DNA from: Streptomyces sp. NBC_00223
GTDB taxonomy: Bacteria > Actinomycetota > Actinomycetes > Streptomycetales > Streptomycetaceae
Length of the DNA stretch: 64,000 nucleotides
Assembly: GCF_036199905.1 (NCBI RefSeq)
Contig: NZ_CP108109.1
Coordinates: 5,021,501-5,085,500, forward strand
Reading direction: 5' to 3'
Numbering within the stretch: position 1 is the stretch's first letter; every line of letters starts with the position of its first letter. Shown here in pieces: positions 50,984 through 64,000 of this stretch. Under the pieces are notes generated by a model. The model was not told the DNA's origin and searched no databases. It saw only the letters and a list, made by a program, of their open reading frames with translations. A program made the translations under genes and the position numbers.

Positions 50984-51163
50984 GAGGCCCATCGTGTCCG
51001 CCGCCGTGAGACCCGGCGAGTCGGGCTGACGGCCACGTCGGCGGCCGACTGCTCAGGGGCCGGACTCACTCCATAGGTGACTATGCGTATCCAAATGATC
51101 ACGTTACGTTACATGAAGTGAGGGTCGTGCAGTGCGATCCCCCGAATCGTCGGAGGCACCTTC

Positions 51164-51454
51164 ATGCGTCGTATCGCCACCGTGCTCGGCACGCTCGCCG
51201 TAGCCGCGATGCTCTCGCTCAGCGTCTCGCAGTCCGCGTTCGCCGCGAACGGGGATCTGATCATCAACGGCAAGCCCCACCACAACCCCCACGGCTGCTA
51301 CAACAGCGACCGCTGGCCGCTCACCGTCCAGAACGACACGGATGAGGAAGCACGTATCTACGAAGGACGCGGCTGTCAGGGAGACCCCATCGACTTCGTC
51401 GCCCCCGGGGACCACGTGGTCTCCGAGTTCGGCGGGAGCGTCGAAATCGACTGA
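51164..51454 (+). CDS. Small secreted protein
   Basis: 96 residues. Clear signal peptide (about 1-28, ending SAFA, then ANG). The mature part of about 68 residues has two cysteines (in HGCYNS and RGCQGD) that could form a disulfide, and looks beta-rich. ATG with GGAGG about 8 bases upstream. No function known; last island gene before rplK. Confidence 0.8.
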   Translation: MRRIATVLGTLAVAAMLSLSVSQSAFAANGDLIINGKPHHNPHGCYNSDRWPLTVQNDTDEEARIYEGRGCQGDPIDFVAPGDHVVSEFGGSVEID

Positions 51455-51487
51455 ACCCGCTCCACCCGCACCACCCCGACCAAGGAC

Positions 51488-51509
51488 GGGCCTCCGCGCG
51501 CGGGGGCCC
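51488..51509 (+). terminator. Hairpin after the small secreted protein
   Basis: GGGCCTCCGCG followed directly by CGCGGGGGCCC, an almost perfect inverted repeat with one wobble, then GGCCCCCTTTG. Likely terminator that isolates rplK from the island. Confidence 0.5.
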
Positions 51510-51532
51510 GGCCCCCTTTGTGACCTCACGAT

Positions 51533-51562
51533 TTCGGGGCCGAGGGCGGTACCCGTTATCGT
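51533..51562 (+). promoter_or_regulatory. Possible rplK promoter
   Basis: TTCGGG (51533-51538), then 18 bases and TATCGT (51557-51562). It would give a leader of about 50 bases containing the hairpin TGCCTGC/GCAGGCA (near 51572-51587). Because nusG is 17 kb upstream and ends in a terminator, rplK must have its own promoter, and this is the best candidate I see. Confidence 0.35.
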
Positions 51563-51618
51563 GGTGCGGTATGCCTGCTCGCAGGCACGAATACTCTCAA
51601 CAGGACCCGGAGAGAGCA

Positions 51619-52053
51619 ATGCCTCCCAAGAAGAAGAAGATCACGGGGCTGATCAAGCTCCAGATCAACGCCGGTGCGGCCAACCCGGCCCCGCCGGTCG
51701 GCCCCGCGCTGGGCCAGCACGGCGTGAACATCATGGAGTTCTGCAAGGCCTACAACGCGGCCACCGAGTCGCAGCGCGGCATGGTGATCCCGGTGGAGAT
51801 CACGGTCTACGACGACCGTAGCTTCACGTTCATCACCAAGACCCCGCCGGCCGCGAAGCTGATCCTCAAGGCCGCGGGCGTGGACAAGGGCTCCGGCGAG
51901 CCGCACGTCAAGAAGGTCGCGAAGCTCACCCGCGACCAGGTGCGGGAGATCGCGACGACGAAGCTCCCCGACCTGAACGCGAACGACCTGGACGCCGCGG
52001 AGAAGATCATCGCGGGTACGGCCCGTTCGATGGGCGTCACGGTCGAGGGCTGA
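51619..52053 (+). CDS. rplK: 50S ribosomal protein L11
   Basis: 144-residue ribosomal protein of the GTPase-associated centre, target of thiostrepton together with 23S rRNA. N-terminal KLQINAGAANPAPPVGPALG with the conserved proline helix, and a C-terminal rRNA-binding domain ending MGVTVEG. ATG with GGAGAGAG upstream. Followed by rplA after 130 bases. Confidence 0.97.
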   Translation: MPPKKKKITGLIKLQINAGAANPAPPVGPALGQHGVNIMEFCKAYNAATESQRGMVIPVEITVYDDRSFTFITKTPPAAKLILKAAGVDKGSGEPHVKKVAKLTRDQVREIATTKLPDLNANDLDAAEKIIAGTARSMGVTVEG

Positions 52054-52183
52054 CGCCCGAGCGACAAAGGGGGAGGGCTGACGCCCGATCCCGGCACCTC
52101 CGGGAGGTCTGACCGCCTCCCACCTCTGTGGCAGGGCCTGCTCGGCCCGTACCACGACTCCCACCCACATTCAGGAGCAGCAA

Positions 52184-52909
52184 GTGAGCAAGCGCAGCAA
52201 GTCTCTCCGCGCTGCGGACGGCAAGATCGACCAGGAGCGCCTGTACGCGCCCCTGGAGGCCGTCCGTCTCGCCAAGGAGACCGCGACCACCAAGTTCGAC
52301 TCGACCGTCGAGGTCGCCTTCCGCCTGGGTGTCGACCCGCGCAAGGCCGACCAGATGGTCCGTGGCACCGTGAACCTTCCGCACGGCACCGGCAAGACCG
52401 CCCGGGTCCTGGTCTTCGCGACCGGTGACCGTGCTGCGGCCGCGGAAGCCGCGGGAGCCGACATCGTCGGCTCCGACGAACTGATCGACGAGGTGGCGAA
52501 GGGCCGGCTGGACTTCGACGCCGTCGTCGCCACCCCGGACCTCATGGGCAAGGTCGGCCGCCTCGGCCGCGTGCTCGGCCCGCGTGGCCTGATGCCGAAC
52601 CCGAAGACCGGCACCGTGACGCCGGACGTGGCGAAGGCTGTCACGGACATCAAGGGCGGCAAGATCGAGTTCCGCGTCGACAAGCACTCGAACCTGCACT
52701 TCATCATCGGCAAGGTCTCCTTCGACGAGACCCTGCTGGTGGAGAACTACGCGGCCGCGCTCGACGAGATCCTTCGTCTCAAGCCGTCCGCCGCGAAGGG
52801 CCGTTACGTCAGGAAGGCCGCCGTCTCCACCACGATGGGCCCCGGCATTCCGGTCGACCCCAACCGCACGCGCAACCTCCTCGTCGAGGAGGACCCGGCG
52901 TCGATCTGA
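52184..52909 (+). CDS. rplA: 50S ribosomal protein L1
   Basis: 241-residue protein of the L1 stalk; in many bacteria it also represses its own operon. The signature GRLGRVLGPRGLMPNPKTGTV is intact near 120-140. GTG start with CAGGAG upstream. Ends in front of a strong hairpin (52916-52944). Confidence 0.97.
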   Translation: MSKRSKSLRAADGKIDQERLYAPLEAVRLAKETATTKFDSTVEVAFRLGVDPRKADQMVRGTVNLPHGTGKTARVLVFATGDRAAAAEAAGADIVGSDELIDEVAKGRLDFDAVVATPDLMGKVGRLGRVLGPRGLMPNPKTGTVTPDVAKAVTDIKGGKIEFRVDKHSNLHFIIGKVSFDETLLVENYAAALDEILRLKPSAAKGRYVRKAAVSTTMGPGIPVDPNRTRNLLVEEDPASI

Positions 52910-52915
52910 CGCCGG

Positions 52916-52944
52916 GGGCGGACCGGTTCACCGCCGGTCCGCCC
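52916..52944 (+). terminator. Terminator after rplKA
   Basis: Perfect 11-bp stem GGGCGGACCGG/CCGGTCCGCCC with a 7-base loop, starting 7 bases after the rplA stop. A second strong inverted repeat, GCGCCCCGC ... GCGGGGCGC, follows at about 52985-53021, and an exact 17-bp tandem duplication (CACCACGTCTCCACCCG) lies between them at 52951-52984. Confidence 0.65.
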
Positions 52945-53099
52945 GCGCCGCACCACGTCTCCACCCGCACCACGTCTCCACCCGCGCCCCGCTCCCGGTC
53001 GACCCGGGGGCGGGGCGCGGTGCTTTCCGGGCGGGACCGGAGGGGAAGACACCGGGAAGGCGCGGGGGAGCCGCGCCCCATCGGACCGCCCCCGCCCGA

Positions 53100-53365
53100 G
53101 GCGATTTGCCCGGGCGGGGGGCGGTCCCGTAGGCTTCCCGAGAAGCCATAGACCGCTGGTTGTCACCATGTCCCCGACGGGGACGAGGTGATCGAAGGAG
53201 CCGCTGAGTGCGGACGACCCGCGTAGGTGACCGTGGATGATCTCCGGGGACGTATACGCCCCCGTCGAGTCTCGCCCCTGGCGCCTGCGCCCGGGGCGTT
53301 CGTTCTTTCTCAGGTCTCCTCCACTGCCGGGCGGTCCGCAATCACCCGGAAGGAGGCCGAGACTC
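53100..53365 (+). promoter_or_regulatory. rplJL promoter and L10 leader
   Basis: The 456-base gap 52910-53365 holds no gene. A possible promoter is TTGCCC (53107-53112) and TAGGCT about 18 bases later. The long leader contains a stem CGCCCC/GGGGCG (53273-53298) followed by TTCGTTCTTTCTC, resembling the attenuator-like L10 leaders where L10-L12 binds its own mRNA. The rplJ Shine-Dalgarno GGAAGGAGG is at 53348-53356. Leader assignment rests on position and structure. Confidence 0.5.
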
Positions 53366-53932
53366 ATGGCGAGGCCCGACAAGGCTGCCGCGGTTGCCGA
53401 GTTGACGGACAAGTTCCGCTCCTCGAACGCTGCAATGCTGACCGAGTACCGCGGTCTCACCGTGGCGCAGCTCAAGACGCTGCGCCGTTCGCTCGGTGAG
53501 AACGCCACTTACTCCGTGGTGAAGAACACGCTGACCAAGATCGCGGCCAACGAGGCCGGGATCAGCACGCTCGACGACCTGTTCACGGGTCCGTCGGCCG
53601 TCGCCTTCGTCACCGGTGACCCGGTCGAAGCGGCGAAGGGTCTGCGCGACTTCGCCAAGGACAACCCCGCTCTCGTCATCAAGGGCGGTGTCCTGGACGG
53701 CCAGGCGGTGTCCGCGGACGAGATCAAGAAGCTCGCGGACCTCGAGTCCCGCGAGGTTCTGCTCGCCAAGCTGGCGGGCGCCATGAAGGGCAAGCAGTCC
53801 CAGGCTGCCGCGCTCTTCCAGGCGCTTCCCTCGAAGTTCGTCCGCACCGCGGAGGCGCTTCGTGCCAAGCAGGCCGAGCAGAGCGAGCAGGGCGGTGCCG
53901 GTACGCCGGCTCCCGCCGAGGCCGCCGAGTAG
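53366..53932 (+). CDS. rplJ: 50S ribosomal protein L10
   Basis: 188-residue base of the L7/L12 stalk. N-terminal AVAELTDKFRSSNAAMLTEYRGLT and KNTLTKIA are the rRNA-binding signatures; the Ala/Glu/Gln-rich C-terminal helix binds L12 dimers. ATG with AAGGAGG about 9 bases upstream. Frame continues upstream to 53237 only as leader sequence. Confidence 0.96.
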   Translation: MARPDKAAAVAELTDKFRSSNAAMLTEYRGLTVAQLKTLRRSLGENATYSVVKNTLTKIAANEAGISTLDDLFTGPSAVAFVTGDPVEAAKGLRDFAKDNPALVIKGGVLDGQAVSADEIKKLADLESREVLLAKLAGAMKGKQSQAAALFQALPSKFVRTAEALRAKQAEQSEQGGAGTPAPAEAAE

Positions 53933-54025
53933 TCGTTCCGACGCGCTCAGCTGCCCAGCGGGCCCCGAGTACGCCCGCCGACATGTACATCCGGCACCAG
54001 CCGATTTAGTGGAAGGACCGCCATC

Positions 54026-54409
54026 ATGGCGAAGCTCAGCCAGGACGACCTGCTCGCGCAGTTCGAGGACATGACCCTCATCGAGCTCTCCGGGTTCGTG
54101 AAGGCGTTCGAGGAGAAGTTCGACGTCACCGCCGCGGCCCCGGTCGCCGTTGCCGCCGGTGGTGGCGCTGCCGCCGTCGCCGAGGCCGTCGAGGAGCAGG
54201 ACGAGTTCGACGTCATCCTCAAGGGTGCCGGCGAGAAGAAGATCCAGGTCATCAAGGTCGTGCGTGAGCTGACCTCCCTGGGTCTGAAGGAAGCCAAGGA
54301 CCTCGTGGACGGCGCGCCGAAGGCCGTCGTCGAGAAGGTCGCGAAGGAAGCCGCGGAGAAGGCGAAGGAGGCCCTGGAGGCCGCCGGTGCCTCGGTCGAG
54401 GTCAAGTAA
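54026..54409 (+). CDS. rplL: 50S ribosomal protein L7/L12
   Basis: 127-residue stalk protein that recruits translational GTPases. N-terminal dimerisation helices (about 1-35), Ala/Gly hinge (about 38-55), and the C-terminal domain with KIQVIKVVRELTSLGLKEAK and LVDGAPKAVVE. ATG with GGAAGGA upstream. A stable terminator follows. Confidence 0.97.
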   Translation: MAKLSQDDLLAQFEDMTLIELSGFVKAFEEKFDVTAAAPVAVAAGGGAAAVAEAVEEQDEFDVILKGAGEKKIQVIKVVRELTSLGLKEAKDLVDGAPKAVVEKVAKEAAEKAKEALEAAGASVEVK

Positions 54410-54428
54410 CACCTGCTCCACACGCCGT

Positions 54429-54458
54429 AGGGCGGTCACCCGAAAGGGTGGCCGCCCT
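54429..54458 (+). terminator. Terminator after rplL
   Basis: 13-bp stem AGGGCGGTCACCC/GGGTGGCCGCCCT with a GAAA tetraloop, followed by CGGTCGTTTTG. Sits 20 bases after the rplL stop; may be partial, allowing some readthrough into rpoB. Confidence 0.7.
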
Positions 54459-54733
54459 CGGTCGTTTTGGATCTCCGCAAGGTCTGGGCCTTGACGGATG
54501 GCACGCATCGCGCAATTCTCAGGGACGCGCCACCACCGAGGTCCGCGCGTCGGCAGGGCTGTGTCCGGGCCTTGTTCGGGCTCCGACCCACACTTCGTGG
54601 GAGGTCGGATGCATGGATCGGTGGCGATGCGGGAATGCATGGCAATGCGGCGTGATGAGAGCGGATCCGGTGCCGAGGCCGGGTCCCGACAGACGGGCGA
54701 GGGGGCGACGATTCGGTACACCGAATCTCAGCC

Positions 54734-54762
54734 TGGACATCAGTGGGCCAAGTGGCTACACT
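54734..54762 (+). promoter_or_regulatory. Putative rpoB promoter
   Basis: TGGACA (54734-54739), a 17-base spacer and TACACT (54757-54762), in the 512-base gap 54410-54921 that has no gene. The predicted start near 54769 leaves a leader of about 150 bases before rpoB. rpoBC in Streptomyces is known to have a promoter separate from rplJL. Confidence 0.5.
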
Positions 54763-54921
54763 GACCCTTTGCGCTGCCTGTTAGCTGCTGCCTGGCCCGT
54801 CACCAGGAGCATGCCCACGTCTGAGCATCTGTGAAGAAGCCCGTCATCAGGGACTTCCTCATCAGCTCAGGGGCGGACCGGTACGCGCGTAGTGAGTCCG
54901 AGCCCTCGGAAGGACCCCCTC

Positions 54922-58407
<3,486 letters not shown>

Positions 58408-58531
58408 CGGGCCGGTCGCCCGGCTCCTCGCGAGCCGGGCGGCCTCTCCCAGGACCGTTCAGACCATGTTTGACAATCGACCCCGGCAGCGTTTCTGGTC
58501 GGGTAGAACCCGAAGGCGGGATTGACGACAA

Positions 58532-62431
<3,900 letters not shown>

Positions 62432-62477
62432 GTCGTCGCCTCGCGCCGCTGAGCAGGCGAGCGGCGGCTGAAACGCC

Positions 62478-62516
62478 GAAAGGGCGGCCACCCCATCACG
62501 GGGTGGCCGCCCTTTC
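62478..62516. terminator. Bidirectional terminator after rpoC
   Basis: Perfect 17-bp stem GAAAGGGCGGCCACCCC/GGGGTGGCCGCCCTTTC with a 5-base loop. It has a T-run on both strands and separates rpoC from the convergent lysis-like genes. Confidence 0.85.
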
Positions 62517-62562
62517 GCGTGTCCTGCTTCGTACGGGCTCCTGCCCGCCCGTCCGGCCGCCC

Positions 62563-62826
62563 TCAGCGCGCGGTCAGCTCCCAGACGGTGACCAGTACGG
62601 TCGCCACCGCCGCGAGCGCGCCGATGCTGGCGAGCGGCCAGCGGGCGCGCTCCAGGGAGTCCAGCCGGGCCTCGTGGTCGGCGAGCTGCCGGTCGGTCTG
62701 GTCATTGCGCTGGACGACCAGGGCGAGCGCGCCGTCGACCCGGGCGAAACCGGCCTCGACGGTGCCGCGCAGCCGCTCCAGTTCCAGGGCGACGGCGGCC
62801 GGGTCGGACAGGCTGGGTTCGCTCAT
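62563..62826 (-). CDS. Small membrane protein with coiled coil
   Basis: 87 residues. A heptad-like helix (about 12-62; LELERLRGTVEAGF, QLADHEARLDSLE) followed by one transmembrane segment (about 64-84). The layout resembles XhlA-type phage lysis accessory proteins. ATG overlaps the stop of the upstream holin-like gene (ATGA). Role inferred from neighbours. Confidence 0.65.
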   Translation of the reverse strand: MSEPSLSDPAAVALELERLRGTVEAGFARVDGALALVVQRNDQTDRQLADHEARLDSLERARWPLASIGALAAVATVLVTVWELTAR

Positions 62827-63221
62827 GCACCGCTGCCTTCCTCACCGGAGCCGGAGCCGGAGCCGGGTCCGGTGCTCGGGCCCGCGTCCGTACCCGCGTC
62901 CGTGCCCGTACCCGCGCTCGCGCCGGAGTTGAAGCCGAAGGCGGGCGCGGACTCGGCGGCGGGCGCGGCCGGGGCGGGGAGCTGCCGGAGGGCCTGGTCG
63001 CTGTTGACCGGGACCGCCGTACGCAGCCAGGACGGCAGCGCCGACTGGACGGCGGGCAGCGCCATCAGCCGGGCCAGCCCGCCGGCCACGGCAACCGCCC
63101 CGGCGGCCCACGGCAGCGTGTCCGCGGTGTCGCCGTCACCGATGACCGTGGGCAGCAGGACGCACAGGCCGACCGCCGTCTGCACGACAGTGCGCAGGGT
63201 GTGCTTCGCGGCCTCTGACAT
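62823..63221 (-). CDS. Holin-like membrane protein
   Basis: 132 residues. One or two N-terminal hydrophobic segments (about 10-27 and 37-55), then a Pro/Ala/Gly/Ser/Thr-rich tail with Thr-Asp-Ala-Gly and Gly-Ser repeats. Between an amidase gene and a small coiled-coil membrane protein, it fits a holin position. No strong family motif, so the holin call is based on topology and context. Confidence 0.6.
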   Translation of the reverse strand: MSEAAKHTLRTVVQTAVGLCVLLPTVIGDGDTADTLPWAAGAVAVAGGLARLMALPAVQSALPSWLRTAVPVNSDQALRQLPAPAAPAAESAPAFGFNSGASAGTGTDAGTDAGPSTGPGSGSGSGEEGSGA

Positions 63222-63254
63222 GGGAATCCACCTTTCGCAGACATAGGAGTGCGG

Positions 63255-64000
63255 TCAGCCGGAGTACGGGACCTTCAGGGCCGCCCAGGACGCCGGGCCG
63301 GGCCGGCCGTCCGCGTCGGTGCCGGTGTAGCCGAGCTTGCGCTGCCACTTGGCGTAGCTGTCGCGGTCGGCCTGGGTCCACTGCGGGCCCGGCCCCACCC
63401 TGTACGCCGAGCAGCCCTCGGCCACCAGCCGCTTGCCCATCGCGGTGACGATCGCAGACTTGGGCTGCGCCGTGAACCACGCGGCGCCCGGGTAGGGCTG
63501 GTACGCCGGCTTGGCGGGCGGGGTGGCGGGCGGGGTGGCGGGCGGCTTCGGGGCGTGGGAGGCGGGCTGCGCCAGCCGGGCGGCGATCGAGGCCCGCAGA
63601 CCGGCCATGGTGAAGCCGAGCGGGTCGATCTTGGCGCTGGTCCACTCCTTGTGGCCGATGACGGAGGCGGCGTGCCAGCCGTGCGCCCGGCAGATCGCGG
63701 CCGAGACCCGCTCGATGGCGTCGAGCTGGGCGGCGGGCCAGGGGTCCTTGCCGTCACCGAGGTTGACGCACTCGAAGCCGTAGAAGTGGGTGTTGCCGTC
63801 GGCCGTGCGCTGATTCGGCGCGGGCAGCGTGGCGCGTTCGGCGATCACGGCCGCCAGGACATCGGGGTCGCCCGCGCCCGCGTGGTTGGCCCGGCCGTTG
63901 CCGACGAGGTGGACGCTGCCGTCCTTGGCGATCACGCCGTGGCACAGCGGGCCCGGCAGATCGGAGCGGCCGTTGTAGCAGAGGGTCACGGAGCCGTCGG
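63255..64000 (-). CDS. N-acetylmuramoyl-L-alanine amidase, 5' end beyond window
   Basis: Visible 247 residues of a peptidoglycan amidase (Amidase_2/PGRP fold), which cuts the MurNAc-L-Ala bond. CHGVIAKDGSVHLVGNG and HAGAGDPD, THFYGFECVN and the zinc-ligand segment VIGHKEW are recognisable. A Pro/Ala-rich linker with an APxxP-type repeat (about visible residues 145-165) leads to a C-terminal peptidoglycan-binding-like domain (WTQADRDSYAKWQ, GRPGPASWAAL). A GTG at 63989 is inside the domain, so the true start lies outside the window. With the two downstream genes it resembles a phage lysis cassette. Confidence 0.85.
   Translation of the reverse strand, partial: DGSVTLCYNGRSDLPGPLCHGVIAKDGSVHLVGNGRANHAGAGDPDVLAAVIAERATLPAPNQRTADGNTHFYGFECVNLGDGKDPWPAAQLDAIERVSAAICRAHGWHAASVIGHKEWTSAKIDPLGFTMAGLRASIAARLAQPASHAPKPPATPPATPPAKPAYQPYPGAAWFTAQPKSAIVTAMGKRLVAEGCSAYRVGPGPQWTQADRDSYAKWQRKLGYTGTDADGRPGPASWAALKVPYSG

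Noticed and set aside
54892..54921. GTG start 30 bases upstream for rpoB
   Set aside because: No ribosome site; TTG 54922 has GGAAGGA and gives the standard 1161-residue protein.

Overview
The window is GC-rich chromosomal DNA of a Streptomyces-type actinobacterium. The evidence is the very high third-position GC, frequent GTG and TTG starts, WhiJ-type XRE/DUF397 regulators, a 1161-residue RpoB and 1299-residue RpoC, and a gene order (nuo operon, htpX, yajQ, tRNA-Tyr, rpmG, MaoC pair, murB, adenosine deaminase, aspC, tRNA-Trp, secE-nusG, rplKA, rplJL, rpoBC) that is the conserved core order of Streptomyces.

Layout. 1-5874 is the end of the complex I operon (nuoJ partial, nuoK-N). 6026-13600 holds housekeeping genes: HtpX, a YccF protein, a Bcp peroxiredoxin, YajQ, tRNA-Tyr, an aldo/keto reductase, an SDR plus amidohydrolase pair, tRNA-Thr, tRNA-Met, rpmG and two MaoC-type dehydratases. 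13818-26955 is a compact nonribosomal peptide cluster between the MaoC pair and murB: a free condensation protein, a free acyl-AMP ligase, a C-A-T module (code like Gly), a carrier protein, an unusual repeat-built ORF, a second C-A-T module (code like a basic residue), MbtH, a TetR regulator and an MFS exporter. No thioesterase is present. 27038-28934 is a DUF433/DUF5615 toxin-antitoxin-like pair framed by long imperfect inverted repeats. 28967-34260 returns to the core: murB, adenosine deaminase, aspC, tRNA-Trp, secE, nusG.

Between nusG (ends 34260) and rplK (starts 51619), which are normally neighbours, lies a 17.3-kb accessory island. Its nusG end carries a decayed tyrosine integrase whose stop overlaps the nusG stop, and three copies of an att-like sequence made of the nusG 3' end. 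The first two copies also carry a terminator hairpin. Inside the island are a Gly-Tyr octapeptide-repeat protein, a secreted beta-propeller protein, a phosphotransferase, an EEP-fold hydrolase, an aldo/keto reductase, a nucleotidyltransferase, a B12-type radical SAM enzyme, a WhiJ-type regulatory set, a frameshifted RelE-type toxin and a DprA-like protein.

51619-62431 is the rplKA-rplJL-rpoBC block with its leaders and terminators. After a strong bidirectional terminator, the window ends in a minus-strand set with the look of a phage lysis cassette: an amidase (cut by the window end), a holin-like protein and a small membrane protein.

The most unusual items are the att-like repeats at the nusG 3' end, the NRPS cluster with its 53-residue-repeat ORF joined to its neighbours by 4-nt overlaps, the paired TetR operators, and the octapeptide-repeat protein. 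All functional assignments come from reading motifs; no database search was run.
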